Origin: Saccharothrix syringae
Lineage (GTDB): Bacteria > Actinomycetota > Actinomycetes > Mycobacteriales > Pseudonocardiaceae
Direction: 5' to 3'
Length of the DNA: 64,000 nucleotides
NCBI RefSeq assembly: GCF_009498035.1
Contig: NZ_CP034550.1
Location: 9,548,001 to 9,612,000 of the forward strand
Below the pieces are notes generated by a model, which was not told where the DNA came from, did not search any database, and saw only the letters and a list, made by a program, of their open reading frames with translations. Positions 1-10,000 of this stretch are shown here, one piece after another. Position 1 is the stretch's first letter, and each line of letters opens with the position of its first letter. A program made the position numbers and the translations under genes.

Positions 1-822
1 ATACGAAGAACGATTCATGAAAGGCTCTCGCCTCACCGGCGTCCCGCACCGCCTGCAGGGCTCGTCCTCCCTGCCGTAGACGGCCAGCGACCGGTCGAAG
101 TAACCGGACTGGCCGTTCACGTTGACGTAGAGCGCGTCGAACGAGGTGCCGCCCTCGCCCAGCGCCTCGTGCATCACCTGCGCGGCGTGCGCCAGCAGCT
201 CCGCGGCCTTGGCCCGGCCCAGCTTGTCCGTCGCCCGCAGGCCGTGCAGGCGCGCCCGCCACAGCGCCTCGTCGGCGTAGATGTTGCCCACGCCCGACAC
301 CAGCGTCTGGTCGAGCAGGGCGCGCTTGACCTCGGTCCGCCGCCGGCGCAGGGCGGCCACCGCGGCGTCCGCGTCGAACGCGGGGTCCATCGGGTCGCGC
401 GCGATGTGCGCGACCGGCCGCGGCAGCGGCGTGCCGTCGACCTCGACGATCTCGGCCAGCGCCAGGCCGCCGAACGTGCGCTGGTCCACGAACCGCAGCT
501 CGGGGCCGTCGTCGGCGAACCTGACCCGCACCCGCAGGTGCTTCTCGTCCGGCGCGCCGACCGGCTGGACCAGCATCTGGCCGCTCATGCCCAGGTGCGC
601 CAGCATCGCGTCGCCACCCGACAGGTCGACCCACAGGTACTTGCCCCGCCTGCGCGCGGCACGCAGGGTCTGACCGGTCAGGCGCACGGCGAAGTCCGCC
701 GCACCCGGCAGGTGGCGGCGGATCGCTCGTGGGTGCAGGACCTCGACCGCGGCGACGGTCCTCCCGGCGACGTGCTCGTGCAGGCCCCGGCGGACGACCT
801 CTACCTCGGGCAGCTCGGGCAC
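1..822 (-). CDS. mutM: Formamidopyrimidine-DNA glycosylase, 3' end cut by window
   Basis: Base-excision repair bifunctional glycosylase/AP lyase that removes 8-oxoguanine. The GTG start at 822 gives [14 protein letters not shown], with the catalytic Pro2/Glu3 expected after Met removal. The LGMSGQML and [11 protein letters not shown] family motifs are present. The C-terminal zinc finger begins (CRRC, then MNRSSY) and is cut by the window edge, so the second Cys pair is not visible. About 274 codons are present, near full length. It is the last gene of a minus-strand run rpmF-rnc-78aa-mutM, starting 10 bp after the 78-aa gene. The order matches the mycobacterial rnc-fpg pair. Confidence 0.95.
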   Translation of the reverse strand, partial: MPELPEVEVVRRGLHEHVAGRTVAAVEVLHPRAIRRHLPGAADFAVRLTGQTLRAARRRGKYLWVDLSGGDAMLAHLGMSGQMLVQPVGAPDEKHLRVRVRFADDGPELRFVDQRTFGGLALAEIVEVDGTPLPRPVAHIARDPMDPAFDADAAVAALRRRRTEVKRALLDQTLVSGVGNIYADEALWRARLHGLRATDKLGRAKAAELLAHAAQVMHEALGEGGTSFDALYVNVNGQSGYFDRSLAVYGREDEPCRRCGTPVRREPFMNRSSY

Positions 823-832
823 GGGGAGCCGG

Positions 833-1069
833 TCAGCCCTCGGCCGGGGTGTCGGTCTCGCGGTCGGCGGCCTCGGCGCGCTCCAGCTCCTCCAGCAGCT
901 CGTAGGCGGCGGCCTGCGGCTTGGTGGGCTTGAGCATCCAGCCACCGTTCTGGGCGGCGTCCCGCACCAGGACGAGACCCTGGATACCGCCGTTGCGGGA
1001 GGCGTTCAGCGGGCGGGACGGGCGCGTGCGACGCGCACGGCGGTTCGTCCGGACGTTCGCGGCATACAT
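833..1069 (-). CDS. 78-aa conserved-context hypothetical protein between rnc and mutM
   Basis: I do not recognise a family. The ATG at 1069 lies 7 bp after the rnc stop and the stop lies 10 bp before mutM, so it should be co-transcribed with both. The N-terminal third is very basic ([19 protein letters not shown]), the middle reads [20 protein letters not shown], and the C-terminus is an acidic helix-like stretch ([17 protein letters not shown]). There is no signal peptide or membrane segment. A basic arm beside an RNase and a DNA glycosylase suggests nucleic-acid contact, which is inference only. Confidence 0.7.
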   Translation of the reverse strand: MYAANVRTNRRARRTRPSRPLNASRNGGIQGLVLVRDAAQNGGWMLKPTKPQAAAYELLEELERAEAADRETDTPAEG

Positions 1070-1076
1070 TTCGGCG

Positions 1077-1880
1077 TCAGTCTTCCTGAGTAGGTGAAGT
1101 CTGCGTGTTCGCCGAGTTGGGCGCGTGCCCGTTCCCGGACGCGGCGGCTTCCCGCTCCGCCTGGACCCGTTCGTGCAGCACGCGGTAGGCGGCCTCGGCC
1201 GCCTTCTGCTCGGCTTCCTTCTTCGTGCTCCCGTCACCGGTGCCGTGCGGCCGGCCACCGACGAACACCGTGGCGGTGAACTCCTTGCGGTGGTCCGGTC
1301 CCTGGTCGTCGACCCGGTACTCGGGGACGCCCAGACCCGCCGACGCGGTCAGCTCCTGGAGGCTGGTCTTCCAGTCCAGGCCGGCACCGCGCCGCGGCGC
1401 CTCGGCCAGCAGCGGGTCGAACAGGTGGTGGACCAAGGTGCGCGCGGTGTCGATGCCGAACTGCAGGTACACCGCGCCGATGACGGCCTCCAGGCCGTCC
1501 GCGAGGATGCTCGCCTTGTCCCGGCCGCCGGTCAGCTCCTCGCCCCGACCGAGCAGCAGGTGACCACCCAGGCCGTCCTCGCCCAGACCGCGGGCCACGC
1601 CCGCCAGGGCGTGCATGTTCACCACGCTCGCGCGGAGCTTGGCGAGCTGCCCCTCGGGCAGGTCCGGGTGCGTGCGGTACAGGTGGTCGGTAACGACGAG
1701 GCCGAGCACCGCGTCGCCCAGGAACTCCAGTCGCTCGTTGGGCGGCAGCCCACCGTTCTCGTACGCGTACGACCGGTGCGTCAGTGCGAGCGTCAGCAGC
1801 TCGGCGTCCAACGGGACGCCGAGCGCTTCGAGCAACGGGGCGCGGTCGGCGGACCGACCACGCGACGACCTACCCCCCAC
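1077..1880 (-). CDS. rnc: Ribonuclease III
   Basis: Double-strand-specific endoribonuclease for rRNA processing and mRNA turnover. The signature [13 protein letters not shown] lies at residues 48-60, with further catalytic-domain acidic residues around [17 protein letters not shown] double-stranded RNA-binding domain follows at about 180-245 ([11 protein letters not shown] ... [18 protein letters not shown]). Length is 267 aa including a disordered C-terminal tail of about 25 residues. The start is GTG. It sits 32 bp after rpmF and directly upstream of a small gene and mutM. Confidence 0.97.
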   Translation of the reverse strand: MGGRSSRGRSADRAPLLEALGVPLDAELLTLALTHRSYAYENGGLPPNERLEFLGDAVLGLVVTDHLYRTHPDLPEGQLAKLRASVVNMHALAGVARGLGEDGLGGHLLLGRGEELTGGRDKASILADGLEAVIGAVYLQFGIDTARTLVHHLFDPLLAEAPRRGAGLDWKTSLQELTASAGLGVPEYRVDDQGPDHRKEFTATVFVGGRPHGTGDGSTKKEAEQKAAEAAYRVLHERVQAEREAAASGNGHAPNSANTQTSPTQED

Positions 1881-1912
1881 GTCGCGACGCTACCTTCGCT
1901 TCGCCAGGGAGG

Positions 1913-2095
1913 TCAGGCCGGCTGGACGACCTGGCGGCCGTCGTACTGGCCGCAGGCCGGGCAGGCGACGTGCTGCGGCTTCGGCTGGCGGCAGGCCCGG
2001 TTCTGGCAGGCCACCAGGTGCACGGCAGCGGTCTTCCACTGAGCGCGGCGCGAGCGCGTGTTCGAGCGCGACATCTTCCGCTTCGGGACGGCCAC
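1913..2095 (-). CDS. rpmF: 50S ribosomal protein L32
   Basis: Large-subunit ribosomal protein, 60 aa, beginning [20 protein letters not shown], the standard L32 start. It keeps a zinc-binding Cys set (CQNRAC and CPAC), so this is the zinc-dependent C+ form. The GTG start lies 2 bp after the TAG stop of the DUF177 gene. DUF177-rpmF pairing is widespread in bacteria and supports both calls. Confidence 0.96.
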   Translation of the reverse strand: MAVPKRKMSRSNTRSRRAQWKTAAVHLVACQNRACRQPKPQHVACPACGQYDGRQVVQPA

Positions 2096-2097
2096 GA

Positions 2098-2685
2098 CTA
2101 GTTCTCCTCTGGATTGTCACGAGTCCCGCCGAACCGCTCCTGGAGAGCGGCCCACCGGGGGTCAATCGTCTCATGCCCGTGGTCGGGGCCGAGATCGGCC
2201 AGCTTCCCGCCGCAGTCGACGCACAGCCCGGGGCAGTCCGGCGAGCACAGCGGCACCTGCGGCAGCGCGAGCACGATGGCGTCGCGCACCACGGGTTCGA
2301 GGTCGACCAGGTCGTCGTGCAGACGGCTGACCTCGTCCTCCTCGGTGGTCTCGTCGGTCGTGCTGTCCGGGTAGGCGTACAACTCGGTCAGCTCGACCTC
2401 GACCTCCGCGGACAGCGGCTCCAGGCAGCGCGAGCACTCCCCTTCGACCACCGTCCTGGCCGTGCCCGTCACGAGCACGCCCTCGACCACCGATTCCAGC
2501 AGGAGGTCGAGTTCGACCACGCCCCCCGCCGGTACCGCGATCACGCCCAGCAGGCCGAGACCCTCGGCCGGCACCGTCCTGCCCACCCTGCGGCTGGAGC
2601 CCGCACGACGCCCGAGGTCCCTGGTGTCGAAGACCCAGGGCCCGGTGGCTGCGGGACGCGCGGCGGCGTGACGGTGCTCAGGCAT
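2098..2685 (-). CDS. DUF177/YceD family protein
   Basis: A 195-aa member of the YceD/DUF177 family, linked in other bacteria to 23S rRNA accumulation and usually encoded just upstream of rpmF, as here. The visible Cys motifs ECSRC and [14 protein letters not shown] suggest metal binding in the C-terminal half. An acidic stretch ([10 protein letters not shown]) lies between them. It corresponds in position to Rv2926c, between sepIVA and rnc. No enzymatic activity is assigned. Confidence 0.9.
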   Translation of the reverse strand: MPEHRHAAARPAATGPWVFDTRDLGRRAGSSRRVGRTVPAEGLGLLGVIAVPAGGVVELDLLLESVVEGVLVTGTARTVVEGECSRCLEPLSAEVEVELTELYAYPDSTTDETTEEDEVSRLHDDLVDLEPVVRDAIVLALPQVPLCSPDCPGLCVDCGGKLADLGPDHGHETIDPRWAALQERFGGTRDNPEEN

Positions 2686-2801
2686 GATGTGTGGTTGCTG
2701 GCGGGGGACTTACCACGACCAGCCGGTCAAGGGTACGGGACAACGGGCGCTGAGGTGAAATCGGCAGGTCGGACGTCGTGCGGTCGGGTTCCGGGGCCAC
2801 T

Positions 2802-3518
2802 TCAGTCGTGGTAGTCGAAGGGGGCGGCGGCACTGGCGACGGCGGGCCCGCGCAGGTGCGAGCGGCCCTTGCCGACGCTGCGCAGGGTGTGCGCGAGCAG
2901 GTCCTCGAAGTCGGCCAGCTTGCCGTCCACGTACGCGTCGCACTCGCTGCGCAGCCGCAGCGCCTCGGCCTGGGCGGCCTCCAGGACGCGGGCGGCCTCG
3001 ACGTGGGCGGCCTGCACGACCTCGGTCTGGGCGACCAGGCGCGCCTGCTCGGCCCGGCCCTCCTCGATCGCGCGCTCGTAGTTGGCCCGGCCCGCCTGGA
3101 CCATGCGGTCGGCCTCGGTGTGGGCGCGGCCCACCAGGTCCTCGTACTCCTTGCGGCCCGCGGCCACGGTGCGGTCGGCCTGGTCCTGGGCCTCGGCGAG
3201 CACGCGCTCGGCGCGGGCGCGGGCCTCGGACAGCATGCGCTCGGCCTCGTGCTGGGCCTCGGCGACCATGCGCTCGGCGTCGGAGCGGGCCTTGCTCAGC
3301 CCCTGCTCCGCGTCGTGCTGGGCCTTGCCGACCAGCTCGTCGCGGTGGTCGAGCACGTCCTGCGCGTCGTCCAGCTCCGCGGGGATGGCGTCGCGCACGT
3401 CATCCAGCAGTTCGAGCACGTCACCGCGGGGGACGACGCACCCGGAGGTCATCGGCACGCCACGCGCTTCCTCGACGATCGTGACCAGCTCGTCGAGGGC
3501 CTCGAACACCCGGTACAC
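2802..3518 (-). CDS. sepIVA: SepIVA-like DivIVA-family coiled-coil division protein
   Basis: A 238-aa almost entirely helical protein. The N-terminus (YRVFEALDELVTIVEEARG) is typical of the SepIVA group. Residues about 70-215 form a long coiled coil rich in Ala/Glu/Arg heptads (SEARARAERVLAEAQDQA). In mycobacteria SepIVA takes part in septation and intracellular membrane-domain organisation, and its gene lies upstream of the DUF177 gene and rnc exactly as here. There is no membrane segment. The assignment rests on the N-terminal motif plus synteny. Confidence 0.85.
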   Translation of the reverse strand: MYRVFEALDELVTIVEEARGVPMTSGCVVPRGDVLELLDDVRDAIPAELDDAQDVLDHRDELVGKAQHDAEQGLSKARSDAERMVAEAQHEAERMLSEARARAERVLAEAQDQADRTVAAGRKEYEDLVGRAHTEADRMVQAGRANYERAIEEGRAEQARLVAQTEVVQAAHVEAARVLEAAQAEALRLRSECDAYVDGKLADFEDLLAHTLRSVGKGRSHLRGPAVASAAAPFDYHD

Positions 3519-3611
3519 GTCACACTCCTCGCGCCCACTGCAGTACCCGTCCAGTGTGCCCTGCCGCCCCCACGACAGCCGGGACCTCCCCCCAGCGTGT
3601 CCACTCCCCCG

Positions 3612-3797
3612 CGCGTGTCATGCCCCCAACTCCCGCGTGTCATGCGTTCAGACCCCGCGTGTCATGCGTTCAGGCCCGCCGAAACCCGCATTCGGACCAC
3701 CGGGCCGACTCGAACGCGTGGTTCGGGGGTGCTGAGTGCATGACACGCGCGGTCTGGATGCATGACACGCCGGGTTTGAGCGCATGACTCGCGCGGG
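3612..3797. repeat. Inverted 22-bp-period repeat array A (3+3 units)
   Basis: Three units with core CGCGTGTCATGC start at 3612, 3634 and 3656. Three reverse-complement units with core GCATGACACGCG (last copy GCATGACTCGCG) start at 3738, 3760 and 3782. The period is exactly 22 bp in both arms. The arms can pair as one long interrupted stem around a loop of about 60 bp. The array sits just 3' of the coaD stop codon and upstream of sepIVA. The same architecture recurs at 35772, 55600 and 62467. Confidence 0.9.
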
Positions 3798-3803
3798 GGT
3801 GGG

Positions 3804-4286
3804 TTAGCGGCGTTCGGCCAGGCGGATGACGAGGCGTTCGCGGATCGACGGCGGGAGGAGGCTCGACACGTCGCCGCCGTAGGTGGCCACGTCCTTGACC
3901 AGGGAGCTGGCCAGGAAGCTGTAGATGGGGTTGGTCGGCATGAACAGCGTATCGACGCCGGTGAGCTGGTGGTTCATCTGCGCCATCTGCAGCTCGTAGT
4001 CGTAGTCGCTCACCGCGCGCAGGCCCTTGACGATGGCCTGGATGCCGTTCTCCCGGCAGTAGTCGACCAGCAGGCCGTGCCAGGCGTCGACGCGGACGTT
4101 GGGCCACTGCGCGGTCACCTCGCGCAGCATCTCCGTGCGCTCCTCGACCGAGAACAGGGTCTTCTTGTTCTTGTTGATCATCACGGCGACGACGACCTCG
4201 TCGAAGAGCTTCGCCGCTCTGCCGATGATGTCCAGGTGACCGTTGGTGGCCGGGTCGTAGGAGCCGGGGCACACGGCACGAGTCAT
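3804..4286 (-). CDS. coaD: Phosphopantetheine adenylyltransferase
   Basis: Catalyses the penultimate step of coenzyme A synthesis (4'-phosphopantetheine + ATP to dephospho-CoA). The ATG at 4286 gives MTRAVCPGSYDPATNGHLDI, with the nucleotidylyltransferase T/HxGH motif near residue 18, and a 160-aa product, the usual family length. Upstream in-frame codons are an open extension, not coding. It is 53 bp downstream of rsmD, the common rsmD-coaD pairing. Repeat array A follows its stop. Confidence 0.96.
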   Translation of the reverse strand: MTRAVCPGSYDPATNGHLDIIGRAAKLFDEVVVAVMINKNKKTLFSVEERTEMLREVTAQWPNVRVDAWHGLLVDYCRENGIQAIVKGLRAVSDYDYELQMAQMNHQLTGVDTLFMPTNPIYSFLASSLVKDVATYGGDVSSLLPPSIRERLVIRLAERR

Positions 4287-4339
4287 GGTTTCGGACGGTA
4301 GCACCCGATCGGACGCACCCACCCAGGTCGTGGCCCGCG

Positions 4340-4906
4340 TCACCCGGTGGCGCCAACGTGTTCGCCCCAGTACAGCGCGGTGTCGCCGTATCGCTTGCAG
4401 CGCAACGATTCCACCACACCCGGCCAGATCGGTTCAGCACCGCGCGCGTCCCGCTCCACGACCACGAGCGACCCCGGCCTGGTCCACCCGTTCGCGACCA
4501 GCGCCGACAGCACGCGGTTGAGCTGGTCGTCGGCGACCGCGTACGGCGGATCGGCCAGCACCACGTCGCACGGCGCCTCGGCCGGTTCGCCGACGACGGC
4601 CTCCGCGGTGCGGTTGAGCACCACCGCGCCGGGCAGCCCCAGCTCCCTGGCGTTGCCCCGCAGCACTTCGGCAGCCCGCTTGTCCGACTCCACGAACGCC
4701 GCGCTCGCCGCGCCGCGCGACAGCGCCTCGAACCCGAGCGCGCCGGACCCGGCGTACAGGTCGAGCACGACCGCCCCGTCGAGGTCCACGAGGGCTTCCA
4801 ACGAGCTGAACAACGCCTCGCGCACGCGCTCGGAGGTGGGCCTGGTGCCGCGCGGCGGCACCCGCAGCCGCCTGCCGCCCGCCACGCCCGCGACGATCCT
4901 GGTCAC
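4340..4906 (-). CDS. rsmD: 16S rRNA (guanine966-N2)-methyltransferase
   Basis: SAM-dependent methylation of small-subunit rRNA. The 188-aa protein starts MTRIVAGVAGGRRLRVPPRG and has the SAM-binding VLDLYAGSGALGFEALSRGA motif (shown in two overlapping halves LDLYAGSGALG and EALSRGA) and the N6/N2-methylase motif LADPPY. The start is GTG, 4 bp after the SDR gene stop. The neighbour coaD supports the call. Confidence 0.94.
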   Translation of the reverse strand: MTRIVAGVAGGRRLRVPPRGTRPTSERVREALFSSLEALVDLDGAVVLDLYAGSGALGFEALSRGAASAAFVESDKRAAEVLRGNARELGLPGAVVLNRTAEAVVGEPAEAPCDVVLADPPYAVADDQLNRVLSALVANGWTRPGSLVVVERDARGAEPIWPGVVESLRCKRYGDTALYWGEHVGATG

Positions 4907-4910
4907 CCGC

Positions 4911-5615
4911 TCATCGTCCCAGGTGCGCGCCGCCGTTGACGCCGAGGACCTGCCCGGTGACGTGCCCGGCCGCGGGCGAGGCGAGGAACGCCACGGCCGC
5001 CGCGACGTCGGCGGGCGTGCCCGCGCGCCCGTTGGCGGTCTCGCCGACGAGCCGCGCGCGGCGCTGCTCCGTCATGCCGTCGCCGAAGAACCCGGTGTCC
5101 TCGACGAACCCGGGCGAGACGACGTTGGCCGTGATGCCGCGACCGCCGAGCCGGGCGGCCAGCTCCGCCGTCCACGCCTCCACCGCCGCCTTGGCCGCCC
5201 CGTAGCTGCCGCCGCCGCGCCGACCCGCGATGGACCCGATGGTCACCACGCGCGCCTGGTCGGCCAGGCGGGGTTCGAGGGCCTCGGTGACCAGGACGGC
5301 CGTGACGACGTTCAGCTCGTAGTCGTTGAGCCACTGCTGCTTGAGGTCGTCGCCGCCGGCCAGCCCGCCCGCGTTGTTCACCAGCACGTCCACCGGGTCG
5401 GGCAGCTCCGCCAGGGCGGCCCGGACGGCCTCGGGGTCGGCCGCGTCGAACGCCACGGCCCGCGCGCCGAGCTCGGCCGCGGTCGCCGCCAGCACGTCCG
5501 CGCGGCGGCCGGTGACCACCACGTCCAAGCCCTGCCGGACCAATTCCGCGGCGATGGCCCGACCGATGCCGGTGCCGCCGCCGGTCACCACTGCCGTCCT
5601 GGTGCGTGAAGTCAT
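4911..5615 (-). CDS. SDR-family NAD(P)-dependent oxidoreductase
   Basis: Classical short-chain dehydrogenase/reductase, 234 aa. The cofactor motif TGGGTGIG lies at about residues 12-19, then NNAG, and the catalytic Ser plus Y-x3-K (SYGAAKAAVE). The C-terminus GQVLGVNGGAHL is typical. The ATG at 5615 overlaps the stop of the upstream hydrolase gene by 4 bp (ATGA), which favours this start over one a few codons upstream and indicates translational coupling. The substrate cannot be inferred. Confidence 0.88.
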   Translation of the reverse strand: MTSRTRTAVVTGGGTGIGRAIAAELVRQGLDVVVTGRRADVLAATAAELGARAVAFDAADPEAVRAALAELPDPVDVLVNNAGGLAGGDDLKQQWLNDYELNVVTAVLVTEALEPRLADQARVVTIGSIAGRRGGGSYGAAKAAVEAWTAELAARLGGRGITANVVSPGFVEDTGFFGDGMTEQRRARLVGETANGRAGTPADVAAAVAFLASPAAGHVTGQVLGVNGGAHLGR

Positions 5616-6697
5616 GCGAGCGCCTGCCACCAACCGTCGACCGAAGGGGGTTCGTCGACGTTGATCCTTTCACCCGGTCGTGGGATGGCAAGCGGGATTC
5701 CGTGCGCCTTGGCCTCGCGCCACACCCGCTCCACGGGCTCGGACCAGTCGTGGAACGCGAGGTTGAACGTCGCCCAGTGCACCGGGACCAGCAGCCCGCC
5801 CCGCACGTCGCGGTGCGCGGCCACGCCCTCCTCCGGCGTCATGTGGATGTCGGGCCAGCCGGGCCCGTACGCGCCGATCTGCACCAGCGCCGCGTCGAAC
5901 GGCCCGTGCTCCTCGCCGATGCGCCGGTAGCCGTCGAAGTAGCCGGTGTCGCCGCTGTAGTACACGCGGTGCCGCGGCCCCTTGATCACCCACGAGGCCC
6001 ACAGCGTGGTGTCCCGCTTGAACCCGCGGCCGGAGAAGTGCTGCGCGGCGGTGGCGACGAGGGTGACCCCGGCCACCTCGTGCGACTCGTCCCAGTCCAG
6101 CTCGACGATCCGGTGCTCCGGCACCCGCCAGCGGCGCAGGTGCGCGCCGATGCCCAGCGGCACCACGAAGACCGCGTCCTGGTCCCGCGCCAGCGCCCGC
6201 ACGGTGGCCAGGTCGAGGTGGTCGTAGTGGTCGTGCGAGATGACCACGGCGTCCACCCGGCCCACCTCGTGCAGCTCGTGCGGCACCGGGTGCAGCCGCC
6301 GGGGCCCGACCACCGGGGACGGCGAGCAGCGCTCGCTCCACACCGGGTCCAGCAGGACGCGCGCCCCGTCGATCTCCACCAGCGTGGACGCGTGCCCGTA
6401 CCAGGTGAGGTGCAGACCTTCGGCCGACCGGTCACCGGCGGGCCGCACCAGCGGCACCTCGCCGACCGGCCGCCGCCGCTGCCCGCCGAACAGCAGCTCC
6501 CGCAGGGTGCCCGCGGCGCCGTCCGGCGGCATGGTGCGGGTCGGCCGGTCGTTGTGGAACTTCCCGTCCCGGTAGCGCGGCGACCGCCGCACGCGCTCGT
6601 CCCCGGGCTTCCCGCCCATCGCGGTGGGCACCTCGCGCGCTGCCCACGCGAGGGCGCCGGCGGACAGGGCGAGCACTGCGGCGGTGACCTTCTTCAT
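5612..6697 (-). CDS. Metallo-beta-lactamase-fold hydrolase (UlaG/NAPE-PLD-like)
   Basis: A 361-aa protein starting MKKVTAAVLALSAGALAWAA, a signal/anchor-like hydrophobic N-terminus. The metal site HDHYDH (VVISHDHYDHLD) and later conserved YYSGDTGY and VPVHWATF match the NAPE-PLD/UlaG-like branch, which hydrolyses phosphodiester or lactone-type substrates. The ATG at 6697 is preceded by a strong GGAGG 5 nt upstream, deciding the start against an upstream extension. It overlaps the SDR gene start by 4 bp. The substrate is unknown. Confidence 0.87.
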   Translation of the reverse strand: MKKVTAAVLALSAGALAWAAREVPTAMGGKPGDERVRRSPRYRDGKFHNDRPTRTMPPDGAAGTLRELLFGGQRRRPVGEVPLVRPAGDRSAEGLHLTWYGHASTLVEIDGARVLLDPVWSERCSPSPVVGPRRLHPVPHELHEVGRVDAVVISHDHYDHLDLATVRALARDQDAVFVVPLGIGAHLRRWRVPEHRIVELDWDESHEVAGVTLVATAAQHFSGRGFKRDTTLWASWVIKGPRHRVYYSGDTGYFDGYRRIGEEHGPFDAALVQIGAYGPGWPDIHMTPEEGVAAHRDVRGGLLVPVHWATFNLAFHDWSEPVERVWREAKAHGIPLAIPRPGERINVDEPPSVDGWWQALA

Positions 6698-6793
6698 GGA
6701 GCCTCCAACGCGGCGCCGGGCGGTGGGGGTTCCCCGTCGCGGCGTGACCAACCGCACGGGGGCGGGTCGCGGGACCCGCCCCCTCGCGGTCGA

Positions 6794-7093
6794 TCAGGCG
6801 AAGTGCTCCGCCTCGACCTCCGCCGCCCGGTCCGCGGGCAGCCACGTGAGCGCCAGCGGTTCCCCGTACCAGTCGACGACGCCGCGCTCCAGCTCGGCGG
6901 CCGTGTCGTGGTCCGCCGGGTCGGCCCGGTCGGAGAACTCCCAGCCGTCCCCGGTGCGCATCACCAGCGCGAGGTCGACCGAGGCGACCCGCTCACCGGA
7001 CCGGTCCGCACCGCGCCACTCGCGGACCAGCAGGTAGCCCGTGCGGCCCCGGGAGTCCACGACCGACGCGACCCGACCGTCGTGCGCCACCAC
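6794..7093 (-). CDS. Putative immunity protein for the RHS toxin
   Basis: A 99-aa acidic soluble protein with no recognised domain. Its GTG start is 1 bp after the TGA of the large RHS gene (a second GTG follows immediately), so it is translationally coupled. Small acidic genes directly 3' of an RHS toxin tip are normally the cognate immunity gene, and this tip is basic, as expected for a charge-complementary partner. Sequence features include YLLVREWRGADRSG and GDGWEFSDRADPADHD. The immunity role is inferred from position only. Confidence 0.6.
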   Translation of the reverse strand: MVAHDGRVASVVDSRGRTGYLLVREWRGADRSGERVASVDLALVMRTGDGWEFSDRADPADHDTAAELERGVVDWYGEPLALTWLPADRAAEVEAEHFA

Positions 7094-7094
7094 C

Positions 7095-10000
7095 TCACCA
7101 CCACCTCCTGTTGTTCACGTGGTAGTTGTTGGTCATCTTGCCCCTCGTGCCGGCCCGGGACTCGAAGTTGGACTGGTAGCCCCACTTCTTGCCCTTGTAG
7201 GCGGGCGGGCGGTACTGGCGCAGGCCGTTCTTGGAGAACAGCCGGTAGCCGGTGTCGGCGGCCCGCTTGGTGGCACCGCGCCCGACCCACATGCGCCCGG
7301 CCAGCCACGTGGTCGCCCGCGTCGCCCGGATGCCGCCGGCGAGCCCGTTGGCCGCCTTGGCCGCGCGGACGATCCGGTAGGCGCGGTACGCCCACGCCGC
7401 CGCCCCGAGGCCCGGGATGAAGCCCGCGACGGTCAGCGCGATGTCGACCTTGTGCTTCTTGACGAAGTCCTTGGTCTTGTTCCACAGCTTGCCCCAGTCG
7501 GGCCACCGGCCGTCGACGTCGGTGTCGTTGACCGGGTCGCCGTTGACGTAGTCGTAGTCGTTGGCGCTGCCGCCCTCGACCGGGTCGACCGACAGGAACC
7601 GGCCCAGCAGCGGGCTGTAGGGCCGCGCGCCCATCTGCACCACGGACAGCGAGCCCGCGTGCTCGTGGAGGCGCTGGTGCTGCCCGAGCCACCCGTGGTC
7701 GGCCTGCCCGGGCAGGTTGTCCGGGACCTGGTCGGGGTCGACCGCCCCGCCCGCGCCCAGCGGCTCGCCGAACGGGGTGTAGCCCCGCAGCGGGCCGACC
7801 TGCCTCCCGTCCGGCCCGGTGGTCAGCACCAGGTCGCCGCGCACGGTCGGGTGGTCCAGGGACGCGGTCACCGCGTCCGGCGTCCACGTGTGGAGGACGC
7901 CGCCGGGCAGGCTGATCGTGCGCGACAGCAGCTTCTTGTCCCCGGCCGCGAGCACGAGGTCCGCGGTGTCGCCGGTGCCGGTGAAGCCGTAGGCCAGGTC
8001 GGTCTGCCCGTCGCCCGCCGCGGTGGTGCGGCGCACGATGCGGTCGGTGGCGTCCCGGGCGTAGTGCACGTCGGCGGGGTCGGCGCCCGTCGTGCGCACC
8101 GCGGTGTTGCGGTCCGCGCTGTCCCACGAGAAGGACGTGGTGGCACCGCCCACCGAGTACCCGGTGGTGTTGCCGTGGTCGTCGTACCGGACGTCGGTCA
8201 CCGGGGTGGCCCCGGTGGTGGCGAGCAGCCGGTCCGCCGCGTCGTAGCAGTAACCCGTCTCCACCACACCCGAGGCGGTCTCGTCGAGCAGGCGGACCCG
8301 GTTGGTGTTCAGCCCGGCGTCCGCCTTGGTACCCGCCGGGCACGCGGCGGGCGCGGACGAGGTGAAGTCGTAGGTGTAGTGGTGCCCCGCCACCCACGCC
8401 TCGGTGAGCCTGCCCACCGCGTCGTAGGCGTAGTTCGGACCGGTGGGGCGCGCGTCCACCCCGGCCAGGGACTCGTCCACGACCGTGCCCGCGCGCGTCC
8501 TGGTCACCGCCGACACCACCGACGCGCCGTCACCGGTCCGCCACGTGTGGGACGTGGTCGCCCCGGTGCCGTCCCGGCCCACGGCCGACAGCGAGCTGCC
8601 GTTGGCGTAGGCGACCGAGGCCAGCTCTCCCGCGGCCGTGTAGGTGGCGGTGGCCAGCGTCGTCGTGCCCAACGTGACGGTCGTCGGGCGGCCGGCGTCG
8701 TCGTGGCCGCGCTTGAGCTCCTGCGGCGCGTCGGCCGGGTTCGGCGGGACGACCTTCTCCGCGAGCACCCGGCCGGCCAGGTCGTAGGAGGTCTCCGTGC
8801 GCACGCCGTGCACGTCGGTGTACTCGACCACGCGGCCGAGCAGGTCCACCTCGGTGGTGACGGTGCCGACGCGGTCGGACACGGAGGTCACCAGCGGGTT
8901 GCCGTCCACCGCGAAGTTCGTGGTGACGACCCGCTCCTCGGCGGAGCCCGTGGCCGGGTACCGCACCTGGACGGCCCGGTCGCGGGCGTCGTAGGTGGTG
9001 CACGTCCACTCGCCCGCGGTGCCCTTGGCCACCAGGCGGCCGGACGCGTCGAAGACCTGCTCGTCGACGCGCGCCGGGCCGGTCGCCGGGGCGGTGGACC
9101 GCGTGGTCCGGGTCAGGCCGCCCTGGTTGATCGCCTCCACCTCGGTCGTGCACGGGTTGTCCCGCGTCTCGGTGTCGCCGTAGTACTCGTAGGTGGTCGC
9201 GGCGCCGTTGGGCGCGCTCTTGCCGGTCTTGCGCAGGTAGCCGACGCCGACCGCCTCGTAGGTGCTGCGCGTGGTCAGGCCCGTCGGGCCGGTGGCGGTG
9301 GTCAGGCCGAACACGGCGTCCACGCCGTTGCCGGTGTAGGCGGTCGTGGTCGACTGGCCGGGCACGCCCGCGGACTCGTCCTCGGCGGTGGAGGTGGTCA
9401 GGCCGTAGTTGGGCTTGAGGTACCGGCCGGGGACGGGCTCGTAGACGCCGTCGGGCGCGCGGCGCCAGTTGAGGTGCAGCTGGCCGGGGCCGCCGCTGTT
9501 GAAGTAGTCGATGCGGATGCGGTGGGTGGAGCCGGCGACGGTGTTGTTGTAGTCGCCCTTGGCGGGGCGGGGGCCGCCGTCGCCCCACATGTCGACGACC
9601 AGGGTGTCGTCGATCCACATGCGGGCGCCGTCGTCGACGTGCAGTTCCATGTTGTAGTTGCCGGCGTTGGGGAAGGTGATCAGGCCGTTGAGCCGGATCG
9701 AGAACTTCCCGGCGGGGACGCCGGCGGCCGGCGAGGCGGTGTCGGCCCAGTCGGACCGGACCACGCCGTCGGCCGAGCCCAGGCCGGTCTGGTTGACCTT
9801 CGCCGCGCCGGTCAGCGTCGTGTTGTCGTGGATCGCGGCCGTCAGGCCGGCCAGGCCCTCGTCGTAGTCGGTGCGGGTGTGCGGCACGGTCGCCGCGCAC
9901 GCCGCGGTGGGCACCTGGCCGGTGAAGCACGACGCCGGTGCCGGGCCGTAGTTGTCGGTCGGCCGGTCCAGGGCGTCGTAGACCGTGGTGGAGACCCGTC

